The notes beneath the pieces were generated by a model. The model made no database searches and was not told where the DNA came from. It worked only from the letters and a program-made list of their open reading frames with translations. The translations under genes were made by a program, and so were the position numbers. From Streptomyces durbertensis (GTDB lineage: Bacteria > Actinomycetota > Actinomycetes > Streptomycetales > Streptomycetaceae), in contig NZ_WMLF01000005.1 in NCBI RefSeq assembly GCF_014156695.1, positions 1 through 35,126 of the forward strand: 35,126 bases of DNA, in the 5' to 3' direction. Position 1 is the first letter of the stretch. Each line of letters starts with the position of its first letter. This document shows, in pieces, positions 8,210-15,741 of this stretch.

Positions 8210-9478
8210 TCAGACGGTCTCGCGGACCGCCCTGGCGAGGATCCGCAGGCCCTCGTCCAGCTCGTCGGGGCTGATGGTCAGCGCCGGCAGCAGCTTGACG
8301 ACCTCGCTCTCCGGCCCGGAGGTCTCGATCAGCAGGCCCAGCTCGAAGGCGCGTTTGGCGATCTGCGAGGCGGTGGGCTTGTCGCGCATCTCCAGGCCCC
8401 ACACCAGGCCCCGGCCGCGGTACTCGACCACGGCGTCCGGGTGCTCCTTGGTGATGGCCTTGAGCGTGGCCTCGACCTGCTCACCACGGCTGATGGTCTG
8501 CTTCTCCATCTGGTCGTCGGTCCAGTAGGCCTCCAGCGCGGCGGTGGCGGTGACAAACGCCGGGTTGTTGCCGCGGAAGGTGCCGTTGTGCTCGCCGGGC
8601 TCCCAGATGTCCAGCTCGGGCTTGAACAGCGTGAGCGACATCGGCAGGCCGTAGCCGCTGATCGACTTGGAGACCGTGACGATGTCGGGGACGATGCCGG
8701 CCTCCTCGAAGGAGAAGAACGCGCCGGTGCGGCCGCAGCCCATCTGGATGTCGTCGACGATGAGCAGCATGTCGTGGCGGCGGCACAGGTCGGCCAGCGC
8801 GCGCAGCCACTCCGCGCGGGCGACGTTGATGCCGCCCTCGCCCTGCACGGTCTCGACGATGACGGCCGCCGGCTGGTTCAGGCCCGAACCGGCGTCCTCC
8901 AGCAGCCGCTCGAACCAGATGAAGTCCGGCGTGCGGCCGCCGAGGTAGTCGTCGAACGGCATCGGCGTGCCGTGGACCAGCGGGATGCCGGCGCCGGCGC
9001 GCTTGAAGGCGTTGCCGGTGACGGCGAGCGAGCCGAGCGACATGCCGTGGAAGGCGTTGGTGAAGGAGACGATCGACTCCCGGCCCTTGACCTTGCGGGC
9101 CAGCTTCAGCGCCGCCTCCACCGCGTTGGTGCCGGTCGGGCCGGGGAACATGACCTTGTACGGCAGGTCGCGGGGGCGCAGCACGACGTTCTGGAACGTC
9201 TCCAGGAACGCCCGCTTGGCGACCGTCGACATGTCCAGTCCGTGGGTGACGCCGTCCCGTTCCAGGTAGTCGAGCAGGGCGCGTTTGAGCACCGGGTTGT
9301 TGTGCCCGTAGTTGAGCGATCCGGCGCCGGCGAAGAAGTCGAGGTAGGTGTGCCCGTCCTCGTCGTACATCTGGCTGCCCTGGGCGCGGTCGAAGATCGT
9401 CGGCCAGGCGCGGCAGTAGCCGCGGACCTCCGACTCGAGGGTCTCGAAGACGCTCAGGTCAGGCTGGGTGATGGTCAC
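8210..9478 (-). CDS. ectB: L-2,4-diaminobutyrate:2-oxoglutarate aminotransferase
   Basis: A 422-aa class III PLP aminotransferase that makes L-2,4-diaminobutyrate from aspartate semialdehyde and glutamate, the first ectoine step. PLP-binding K271 lies in VTVSKSISGYGLPM, and D242-D243 of LIVDDIQMGCGRTG is the cofactor aspartate region; FPGPTGTNAVEAALKLAR and VETVQGEGGINVA are typical EctB blocks. Length matches the family (about 420). The open frame extends far upstream through ectA in another frame, so the start is placed at GTG 9478, which gives VTITQPDLSVFE and has AGGAG 7 bp upstream. It lies 97 bp downstream of ectA. Confidence 0.97.
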   Translation of the reverse strand: MTITQPDLSVFETLESEVRGYCRAWPTIFDRAQGSQMYDEDGHTYLDFFAGAGSLNYGHNNPVLKRALLDYLERDGVTHGLDMSTVAKRAFLETFQNVVLRPRDLPYKVMFPGPTGTNAVEAALKLARKVKGRESIVSFTNAFHGMSLGSLAVTGNAFKRAGAGIPLVHGTPMPFDDYLGGRTPDFIWFERLLEDAGSGLNQPAAVIVETVQGEGGINVARAEWLRALADLCRRHDMLLIVDDIQMGCGRTGAFFSFEEAGIVPDIVTVSKSISGYGLPMSLTLFKPELDIWEPGEHNGTFRGNNPAFVTATAALEAYWTDDQMEKQTISRGEQVEATLKAITKEHPDAVVEYRGRGLVWGLEMRDKPTASQIAKRAFELGLLIETSGPESEVVKLLPALTISPDELDEGLRILARAVRETV

Positions 9479-9524
9479 GGGAAGCTCCTGGGAGTTCGTG
9501 GGGAGTGAAGTCTGGGAAGTCGTG

Positions 9525-9553
9525 GGCGCGCCGGCGTGGGGAGCCCGCGCGCC
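9525..9553 (-). promoter_or_regulatory. Small hairpin in the ectA-ectB gap
   Basis: GGCGCGC (9525-9531) can pair with GCGCGCC (9547-9553) around a 15-nt loop. It lies in the leader region of ectB within the operon transcript. No function can be assigned. Confidence 0.25.
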
Positions 9554-9575
9554 GGGCGTGGGCGGCTCGGCGGGG

Positions 9576-10133
9576 TCAGGTGCCGGGTGGCGGTATGGGG
9601 CCGATCCGGTACAGGACCTCGGGCTCGTGCCCGTCGCCCGGGAAGGTCGGGCCGTCGAACAGCACCTCGCGCTCCACGTCGGCGCCGTGACGTTCCGCGA
9701 ACGAGGTGAACAGCCGGTTGGACGGCACGTTGTCGGGGGTGACGGTGGTCTCCACGCGCGCCACGCCCTGCTCCCGGGCGACGCGCGACACCAGGCCGTC
9801 CAGCATCGCGGCGGCCAGTCCACGGCCGCGCTGCGAGTGGTCGACGGCGACCTGCCACACGAGCAGGGTGTCCTCCCGCTCGGGGCGTACGTACCCGGTG
9901 ATGAAGCCGACCGGCTCACCCTCGCCGTCGCGGGCCACGACCGACGTCGCCGCGAAGTCCCGGCACCACAGCAGGTAGCTGTAGGACGAGTTGAGGTCGA
10001 GGACACGCGAATCGCGGGCGATGCGCCAGATCGCGGCGCCGTCGTCGACGCCCGGGGTGTCGAGCCTCAGTCCTTCCGGCATTTCGAGAACGTCCGTGCT
10101 GGCACTTGCAACTTCTGCTTGTGCGGGGGTCAT
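9576..10133 (-). CDS. ectA: L-2,4-diaminobutyrate gamma-acetyltransferase
   Basis: A 185-aa GNAT-fold acetyltransferase that acetylates L-2,4-diaminobutyrate with acetyl-CoA, the second ectoine step. Family motifs are present: LDLNSSYSYLLWCRDFAATSVVA, VGFITGYVRPE, and the acetyl-CoA pyrophosphate loop in VAVDHSQRGRGLAAAML, then VETTVTPDN and SNRLFTSFA. The length is within the EctA range. The ATG at 10133 follows an AT-rich stretch with no obvious Shine-Dalgarno, so translation may be weak or the transcript leader short. First gene of the ect operon; its upstream region holds a candidate GlnR-like site and a 12-bp inverted repeat. Confidence 0.96.
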   Translation of the reverse strand: MTPAQAEVASASTDVLEMPEGLRLDTPGVDDGAAIWRIARDSRVLDLNSSYSYLLWCRDFAATSVVARDGEGEPVGFITGYVRPEREDTLLVWQVAVDHSQRGRGLAAAMLDGLVSRVAREQGVARVETTVTPDNVPSNRLFTSFAERHGADVEREVLFDGPTFPGDGHEPEVLYRIGPIPPPGT

Positions 10134-10564
10134 GGGAATTCAATTTACCGAGGAGAATCTGAAAATGCATCGCCGGAAGGGGTTACGTGAGGCGCCCTGA
10201 TGTGTTATCGCGCGCGGACGCGCAGGCGTCCGCGCGCGGCGGTCATACGTCGGGTTTGCCCTGGATATATTGGGCATACCGGGCGCCGAGTGGAGCTGGT
10301 CACAGATGCGTAACGCTCCGGGAACGTGCTTGAATTGTGGTGGCGCACGTCGCAAAAACGGTGCGTTTGAGCTTGGAAAAACCGGGAAGAAGAATACGGG
10401 GACCTGCACGCAAAAAGGGGGCTCGCGCAAACCGCGGGAAGATGCGCGGTGAATATGCGCGAAGGTTCAATCAAAAGGGTGTCTCGCATGGCGTGAGAAT
10501 GCGTCGCTCCCCGTGCACGCCGCCGCTGTTCCGCGGCCGGGGGCGCTCCTCGTAGAGTGCGGGC
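10134..10564. other. Gene-free divergent promoter region, ectA and amidohydrolase
   Basis: A 431-bp region between divergent genes, visibly richer in A and T than its surroundings. It holds a perfect 12-bp inverted repeat (CGCGCGCGGACG at 10209-10220, complement at 10227-10238, 6-nt loop) about 75-105 bp before ectA. It also holds a candidate regulator site at 10290-10314. Short open frames of 60-96 codons cross it on both strands, but they lack ribosome-binding sites and recognisable domains, so I call none of them genes. Confidence 0.6.
10290..10314 (-). promoter_or_regulatory. Candidate GlnR-like (and Crp-like) operator upstream of ectA
   Basis: On the minus strand, GTTAC (10314-10310), six bases, then GTGAC (10303-10299) has the spacing of a GlnR box (GTNAC-N6-GAAAC), though the second half departs from consensus. 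GlnR is reported to repress ectABCD in S. coelicolor. On the plus strand the overlapping 10290-10303 reads GTG-N6-GTCAC, which fits the Streptomyces Crp motif as I recall it. It lies about 165-180 bp before the ectA start. Confidence 0.35.
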
Positions 10565-11656
10565 ATGACCGAGAGCGCGGTGCTGCACATCAGGGGCCGG
10601 ATCCTCGTGGGACCACAGGACGTGCGGGACGAGCTGTGGGCGGTGGACGGCCGGATCACCTTCGAGAGGCCGAGCGGCGCGGGGGAGGCCACCACGCTGA
10701 CCGGCTGGGCGCTGCCGGGCCTGGTGGACGCCCACTGCCACGTCGGCCTCGACGCCCACGGCGCGGTCGACGCGCCGACCAGCGAGAAGCAGGCCCTCAC
10801 CGACCGGGACGCCGGCACCCTGCTCATCCGGGACGCCGGGTCGGCCGCCGACACCCGCTGGATCGACGACCGCGAGGACCTGCCGAAGATCATCCGGGCC
10901 GGCCGGCACATCGCGCGCACCCGCCGCTACATCCGCAACTACGCGCACGAGATCGAGCCCGGCGACCTCGCCGCCTACGTCCGGCGCGAGGCCCGGCGCG
11001 GCGACGGCTGGGTCAAGATCGTCGGCGACTGGATCGACCGGGAGGCCGGGGACCTGAGCGCCTGCTGGCCGCGCTGGGCGCTGGAGGAGGCCATCGGGGC
11101 GGCGCACGCCGAGGGCGCCAGGATGACCGCCCACTGCTTCGCCGAGGACTCCCTGTCCGACCTCGTCGAGGCCGGCATCGACTGCGTCGAGCACGCCACC
11201 GGGCTGACCGAGGAGACCATCCCGCTCTTCGCCGAGCGGGGCGTGGCCATCGTGCCCACACTGGTCAACATCAACACCTTCCCGGGGCTGGCGGACGGCG
11301 GCGAGGCGAGGTTCCCCCGCTGGTCGGCGCACATGCGGCGGCTGCACCGCCGCCGGTACGACACCGTGCGGTCCGCCTACGACGCCGGCATCCCGGTGTT
11401 CGTCGGCACGGACGCCGGCGGTTCGCTGGCGCACGGCCTGGTCGCCGAGGAGGTCGCCGAACTGGTGCGCGCCGGCATCCCGCCGCTGGACGCGCTGTCC
11501 GCGACCACCTGGGGTGCCCGCGCCTGGCTCGGTCGCCCCGGCCTGGAGGAGGGCGCGCCGGCCGACCTGGTGCTCTACGAGGCCGACCCGCGTCTGGACG
11601 TGCGGGTGCTGGCGGCCCCGCGACGGGTGGTGCTCCGGGGACGCGTCGTCGGCTAG
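10565..11656 (+). CDS. Amidohydrolase-superfamily metal hydrolase
   Basis: A 363-aa cytoplasmic amidohydrolase related to imidazolonepropionase and prolidase-like members. Metal-binding residues are all in place: H57 and H59 in LVDAHCHVG, bridging K151 in GWVKIVGDW, H190 in TAHCF, H210 in VEHATG and D283 in GTDAGG. The N-terminal and C-terminal strands (LHIRGRIL, ADLVLYEADPRLD, VVLRGRVVG) form the small composite beta domain. The ATG at 10565 has only a weak purine stretch before it. It is divergent from ectABCD. A role in ectoine breakdown is not supported: it does not look like the known EutD/EutE enzymes. Substrate unknown. Confidence 0.87.
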   Translation: MTESAVLHIRGRILVGPQDVRDELWAVDGRITFERPSGAGEATTLTGWALPGLVDAHCHVGLDAHGAVDAPTSEKQALTDRDAGTLLIRDAGSAADTRWIDDREDLPKIIRAGRHIARTRRYIRNYAHEIEPGDLAAYVRREARRGDGWVKIVGDWIDREAGDLSACWPRWALEEAIGAAHAEGARMTAHCFAEDSLSDLVEAGIDCVEHATGLTEETIPLFAERGVAIVPTLVNINTFPGLADGGEARFPRWSAHMRRLHRRRYDTVRSAYDAGIPVFVGTDAGGSLAHGLVAEEVAELVRAGIPPLDALSATTWGARAWLGRPGLEEGAPADLVLYEADPRLDVRVLAAPRRVVLRGRVVG

Positions 11657-11729
11657 GTGACGCCAGATGGCGGGGGAGCACGGGGATTCGAGCGGACGTG
11701 CGGAAACCTCCCGTACGGGTGAAAGCCCG

Positions 11730-11758
11730 GCGGAGGACTGACGGCACGCCGCCTCCGC
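11730..11758 (+). terminator. Hairpin after the amidohydrolase gene, or leader structure of the next gene
   Basis: GCGGAGG (11730-11736) pairs with CCTCCGC (11752-11758), and CGGC-ACG-GCCG-like bases within the loop can extend it. It lies 74 bp after the amidohydrolase stop and 94 bp before the surface-protein start, so it could terminate the first or belong to the leader of the second. Confidence 0.4.
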
Positions 11759-11851
11759 GTCAACGATGACGGGGTCCCGGTCACCGGCGCGTGTGATGTC
11801 CCCGACGCGACGCGCCCGTGGCGCTACGTACCTTCTGGGGGTTTCCCAACC

Positions 11852-12796
11852 GTGTCCAAGTCCGTACCCAGCCTGCTCGCCGCCTGCTCCCTGGTCGTCC
11901 TCGCCGCAGTCCCCGCGGCCGCGACCGAGAAGCCCGACCCCGGCCACGCGAGCGCGTCCGTCCTGCGCACCACCCTGGACGTCGGGTTGCTCAAGAAGTC
12001 CGTGCACGTGCCGCTGACCACCACGCTCAACGCCGTGCAGGCGCCGGGGGAGGGCACCGACCGCGCCGAGCAGACGGCGCTCACCGCCGAGCTCGACGGC
12101 GTCGACCGCGGGCGCCCGTTCACCGTGCTGCGCGCCGACGTGGCCCGCGCCACCGCCGACGTGACCGAGGAGGCCGCCCGGGCGGACGTGGAGCTGGCGA
12201 AGGCCCGGCTGCACGTGCCGGGCCTGCCGCTGCTGTCCGTCGTGGAGGCGGACGCCGTCCGGGCCAAGGCCGTCTGCGAGGCCGGCTCCCAGCCCACCGC
12301 CGAGGCGAACGTGCTCGGCTCGGTCAAGGTGCTCGGCCAGCGCACCCGGCTCACCGCGGGCGGCCCCACGCACGTCAAGGTGCCCGGCGTCGGTGAGGTG
12401 AAGCTGGAACTGTCGGCCACCGAGACCACCTCCCGCACGGCCGCCGCCAGCGCCCTGCGGCTGTCGATCTCCGTGAACCCGCTCGACCTCGGGGTCGCCG
12501 AGGTCGACGGCAAGGTCACGCTCGCCGAGGTCAGCTGCCGTACCCCGCGCAAGGCCGAGGAGGTCACCACGCAGACCGTGCCGCAGACGCCCGAGGCGCC
12601 CGAACCGACCACCGAGCAGGTGACCGCGCCCGAACCGCAGGGCGGCAAGGAGCCCGTCAAGCCGGCGGCCGAGACCCCGGACCTCGCCGCGACCGGCGGC
12701 GACTCACGCACCCCCTACCTGCTGGGCGGCGGGCTCGCGCTGTTCGCGGTGGGCGGCGGCCTGGTCCTCGCCCGCCGTCGCCGCAGCACGAGCTGA
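11852..12796 (+). CDS. Secreted LAxTG-anchored surface protein (SCO1860-like)
   Basis: A 314-aa surface protein. A Sec signal peptide (about 1-24, hydrophobic SLLAACSLVVLAAV then PAAA) precedes an exported domain of about 200 residues with no catalytic motif I recognise. A Pro/Glu/Thr-rich wall-spanning segment (about 238-277) leads to the sorting signal L278-A-A-T-G282, a hydrophobic segment (about 289-307) and an RRRR tail. LAxTG is the class E sortase motif of actinobacteria. It resembles the family NCBI names SCO1860 family LAETG-anchored protein, from memory. Two cysteines (C137 and C228 region, in KAVCEAG and VSCRTP) could form a disulfide. The GTG at 11852 has TGGGGG upstream. Its last 93 bp overlap the convergent cobC. 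Function unknown. Confidence 0.88.
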   Translation: MSKSVPSLLAACSLVVLAAVPAAATEKPDPGHASASVLRTTLDVGLLKKSVHVPLTTTLNAVQAPGEGTDRAEQTALTAELDGVDRGRPFTVLRADVARATADVTEEAARADVELAKARLHVPGLPLLSVVEADAVRAKAVCEAGSQPTAEANVLGSVKVLGQRTRLTAGGPTHVKVPGVGEVKLELSATETTSRTAAASALRLSISVNPLDLGVAEVDGKVTLAEVSCRTPRKAEEVTTQTVPQTPEAPEPTTEQVTAPEPQGGKEPVKPAAETPDLAATGGDSRTPYLLGGGLALFAVGGGLVLARRRRSTS

Positions 12797-13930
12797 GGCG
12801 GCGCAGTCAGAGCACGCGCCGTCAGAGGCAGCGCCGACCGGGGGTGACTCGGTCGGCGGTGCGGCGCGCGGCACCCCGGCCCGGGTCAGCGCGTCGGCCA
12901 GGGCGTCGGTGGTCCGCCGGTCGCGTACGGCCAGCCGCAGCCACGGCGGGCCGAGCCCCGGGAAGGTGTCGCCGCGCCGCACCGCGAAGCCCAGCTCCCG
13001 CAGCCGCTCCCGCAGCCCGGCGGCCTCCGGGTGGCGCACCAGCACAAACGAGGAGGCGGCCGCCGCCCGTGCCGGCCGAAGCCCGTCGAACTCGGCCAGC
13101 CGTGCCAGCAGGTACGCGCGGTCGGCGGCGGTGCGGTGCGCCACTTCCTCGGCCTCCGCGAGCGCCGCCGGGGCGCTGCACGCCTCGGCGGCGACCAGCG
13201 CGGGCGAGGAGACCGGCCACAGCGGCTGCCGGGCGGCGAGCAGCGAGACGGTGTCCGGATCGGAGAGCAGGTAGCCGATCCGCAGCCCGGCCAGCCCCCA
13301 GGTCTTGGTGAGGCTGCGCAGCACGACCGTACGGCCGGGCAGCGCCTCCACCCGCGACGCCAGTGACTCCGTCTCGCCGGGCACGGTGTCCATGAACGCC
13401 TCGTCCACCACCAGGGTCCGGCCCGGCGCGGCCAGCGCGGCCAGCGTCGCGACCGGGTGCAGCACCGAGGTGGGGTTGGTCGGGTTGCCGACCACGACGA
13501 GGTCCGCGTCGGCGGGCACGGCCCCGGGGTCCAGCCGGAAGCCGTCCTCCTCGGTCAGCAGCACGCGGCGCACCCGGTGCCCGGCGTCCCGCAGCGCCGC
13601 CTCCGGCTCGGTGAACTGCGGGTGCACCACCACCGGGCGGCTGACGTCCAGGCCCCGGGCGAGCAGCACGAACGCCTCGGCCGCGCCCGCCGTCAGCAGC
13701 ACCCGGTCCGGCTCCAGGCCGTGCCGCCGGGCCACCGCGCGGCGGGCGGCACGGTCGTCGGGGTAGGCGGCCAGCGAGTCCAGCGAGGCGGCCAGCAGCT
13801 CCCGCAGCCAGTGGGGCGGGGTGCCGGTGCGCACGTTCACCGCGAGATCGACGAGGGCGGCGCCCTCGTCCCGTACCTCCGCGTCGCCGTGGTGCCGCAG
13901 CCCGCCCGCGTCGGTCGTCTCGGCCTCCAT
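12704..13930 (-). CDS. cobC: CobC-like PLP enzyme of cobalamin synthesis
   Basis: A 408-aa class I/II aminotransferase-fold enzyme like the Rv2231c-type CobC, probably forming the aminopropanol (phosphate) arm of cobalamin by decarboxylation of threonine phosphate. PLP lysine K209 is in RSLTKTWGLAGLRIGYLL; N149-P150 (VVGNPTNPTS) and D176 (VVDEAF) are further cofactor contacts. The core ends near residue 355; a low-complexity tail of about 50 residues (Ala, Ser, Gln rich) follows and its last 30 codons lie antisense to the sorting signal of the convergent surface protein. This tail looks like loss of an earlier stop. The ATG at 13930 overlaps the cobE stop by one base (TGATG). Last gene of the cobalamin operon; no terminator is visible. 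Confidence 0.88.
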   Translation of the reverse strand: MEAETTDAGGLRHHGDAEVRDEGAALVDLAVNVRTGTPPHWLRELLAASLDSLAAYPDDRAARRAVARRHGLEPDRVLLTAGAAEAFVLLARGLDVSRPVVVHPQFTEPEAALRDAGHRVRRVLLTEEDGFRLDPGAVPADADLVVVGNPTNPTSVLHPVATLAALAAPGRTLVVDEAFMDTVPGETESLASRVEALPGRTVVLRSLTKTWGLAGLRIGYLLSDPDTVSLLAARQPLWPVSSPALVAAEACSAPAALAEAEEVAHRTAADRAYLLARLAEFDGLRPARAAAASSFVLVRHPEAAGLRERLRELGFAVRRGDTFPGLGPPWLRLAVRDRRTTDALADALTRAGVPRAAPPTESPPVGAASDGACSDCAASARAAATAGEDQAAAHREQREPAAQQVGGA

Positions 13931-14346
13931 CAGCGCGTCCGCCCCGGCTCGGCGGGCCCGGCGAGCGCGCACGTCGCCATCGCCGGCTGCCCGTCCGGGG
14001 GCGACGACCTGCGTTTGGGCACCAGCAGCCGGGCGCCGTGCCCCGCGCCGAGCAGCGCGGCGGCCTCGGCCACACTCGGCGTGCCCAGCCGCTCCCTGGC
14101 CATACCGGACGGATGCGGCACGTCCACCCCGGCCAGCTCCGCCGCCGGGTGGCAGCGCAGCGGTACACCGAGTTCCGCCGCGGCGGCCAGCAGCGCCGGC
14201 TCCCGTCCGCGCACGTCCACCGTGGCCAGCGCCGTCACCCGGTCCGGGTCGACCCCGGCCGCCGCGAGCACCTCGGCGACCAGCGTCGACACCTCGGCGC
14301 CCGCCACGCCCCGGCAGGCGCCCACGCCCACCACAAAGCCGCTCAT
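13930..14346 (-). CDS. cobE: CobE / CbiG C-terminal-domain protein
   Basis: A 138-aa protein matching the CbiG C-terminal domain (CobE family): it opens with GFVVGVGACRGVAGAEV, then VTALATVDVRGREPALLAAAAELGVPL, HPSGMARERLGTPSVAEAAALL and ends with VPKRRSSPPDGQPAMATCALA, the block order of the family. CobE is required for aerobic cobalamin synthesis in Pseudomonas but its exact reaction is not settled; it may bind pathway intermediates. The ATG at 14346 overlaps the cobB stop (ATGA) and has GGGAGGGG upstream. Downstream it overlaps cobC by one base. Confidence 0.9.
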   Translation of the reverse strand: MSGFVVGVGACRGVAGAEVSTLVAEVLAAAGVDPDRVTALATVDVRGREPALLAAAAELGVPLRCHPAAELAGVDVPHPSGMARERLGTPSVAEAAALLGAGHGARLLVPKRRSSPPDGQPAMATCALAGPAEPGRTR

Positions 14347-15734
14347 CGGCCACCCCTCCCTTCGAGGCAGGCGGCGACCAGACGGCGGGGCAGCTCCGGC
14401 TCGGCCGCCCAGTGCACATGCAGGTAGGAGGCGTGCACCCGGCCGGTGGCAAAGCCCTCGGTGCGGCGCTCGGGCCGCACCACACCCCAGGCCGGTGCCG
14501 TTCCGGCCGGCGGGTCGACCGCCGTGCGGTGGAACTCGTGGCCGCGCACCCGGGTGCCGGCGGCGGCCAGCACGTTGTCCGCCACCGCCACCGCCTCCCG
14601 GTAGCCGAGCGTGAGCCGGTCGGTCATCCGGGCCCGGGCGTCCAGCAGCCCGCACATCGGGCTGCCGTCCAGCTCCCGGCACAGGTACAGCAGGCCGGCG
14701 CACTCGGCCACCACCGGGCCCTCGAACGCCGCGACCGCCGCCCGCAGCGGCTCGTTCGCCGACAGCTCCGCCGCGTACACCTCGGGGAAGCCGCCGCCGA
14801 CGACCAGCGCCCGCGCGCCCTCCGGCAGCCGCTCGTCCCGCAGCGGGTCGAAGGAGACGACCCGGGCGCCGGCGCCCGCCAGCAGTTCGGCGTGCTCGGC
14901 GTAGGAGAAGGTGAACGCCGGGCCTCCGGCCACCGCCACCACCGGTTCGCCGCCGGCGACCGGGCCCTCGCCCTCCGGGCTCCACGGCTCGTCGGGCAGC
15001 GGCGGCGCGCTGTGCGCGAGCGCCAGCAGCGCGGTCAGGTCCACGCTCTCCCGGACCTGCGCGGCCATCGCCCGCACCGCCTCGACGGCCTCCGCGTGCC
15101 GCTCGGCCGCCGGCACCAGCCCCAGGTGGCGGGAGGGCGTGCGGACCTGCCGGGAGCGGTGCAGCGCCCCGAGCACCGGCACGCCCACGATCTCCAGCGC
15201 CTCCCGCAGCAGCTCCTCGTGGCGCGGCGAACCCACCTTGTTGAGGATGACGCCCGCCAGCCGCACCTCCGGGTCGAAGGTGGCGAAGCCGTGCACCAGC
15301 GCGGCCACCGACCGGGACTGCGACGAGCCGTCCACCACCAGCACCACCGGCGCCCGCAACAGCTTCGCGACCTGCGCGGTCGAGGCCAGCTCGCCCTGCC
15401 CGGCGGCGCCGTCGTACAGGCCCATCACACCCTCGACGACGGCCAGGTCGGCGCCGGCCGCGCCGTGCAGGAACAGCGGGGCGACCCGCTCGGGCCCGCA
15501 CAGATAGGCGTCCAGGTTGCGGCCGGGGCGCGGTGGCCGGCCCGGCCTGCCTTCGAGGGAGACGGCCAGCGTGTGGTAGCCGGGATCGATGTAGTCGGGG
15601 CCCACCTTGTGCGGGGAGACGTCGAGGCCGGACTCGGTGAGGGCGGCCATCAGCCCGGTGGCGACGGTTGTCTTGCCGCTCCCCGAGGAGGGCGCCGCGA
15701 TGACCAGTCGCGGCATCCGGGAGGTCGTGCTCAC
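14343..15734 (-). CDS. cobB: Cobyrinate a,c-diamide synthase
   Basis: A 463-aa glutamine- and ATP-dependent amidotransferase (CobB/CbiA) that amidates the a and c side chains of hydrogenobyrinate or cobyrinate. The N-terminal P-loop-like synthetase domain has APSSGSGKTT (14-23) and KVGPDYIDPGYH; the C-terminal class I glutaminase-like domain has the nucleophile C345 in VVAECAGLLYLC and GGGFPE before it. The length is normal for the family. It starts 7 bp after cobO and overlaps cobE by four bases (ATGA). Because the operon also carries a cobaltochelatase gene, the aerobic route is likely, in which this step precedes cobalt insertion. Confidence 0.95.
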   Translation of the reverse strand: MSTTSRMPRLVIAAPSSGSGKTTVATGLMAALTESGLDVSPHKVGPDYIDPGYHTLAVSLEGRPGRPPRPGRNLDAYLCGPERVAPLFLHGAAGADLAVVEGVMGLYDGAAGQGELASTAQVAKLLRAPVVLVVDGSSQSRSVAALVHGFATFDPEVRLAGVILNKVGSPRHEELLREALEIVGVPVLGALHRSRQVRTPSRHLGLVPAAERHAEAVEAVRAMAAQVRESVDLTALLALAHSAPPLPDEPWSPEGEGPVAGGEPVVAVAGGPAFTFSYAEHAELLAGAGARVVSFDPLRDERLPEGARALVVGGGFPEVYAAELSANEPLRAAVAAFEGPVVAECAGLLYLCRELDGSPMCGLLDARARMTDRLTLGYREAVAVADNVLAAAGTRVRGHEFHRTAVDPPAGTAPAWGVVRPERRTEGFATGRVHASYLHVHWAAEPELPRRLVAACLEGRGGR

Positions 15735-15741
15735 CTGGTCC

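Noticed and set aside
6644..10133. Ectoine catabolism cluster including the nearby amidohydrolase
   Set aside because: The four minus-strand genes are all biosynthetic (ectABCD), and the amidohydrolase is divergent and not of the EutD/EutE type.
10140..10430. 96-codon minus-strand ORF upstream of ectA
   Set aside because: It covers the ect promoter region, has no recognisable domain and its composition does not look like coding sequence.
10270..10452. 60-codon plus-strand ORF with a CLNCGG pair, suggesting a zinc ribbon
   Set aside because: It begins with TTG, has no ribosome-binding site, shows only a single CxxC, and lies in a divergent promoter region.
11657..11851. c-di-AMP (ydaO) riboswitch
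   Set aside because: GGGTGAA is present, but the conserved CCG-CAGCUAACCUCGUA block and the usual paired elements are missing.
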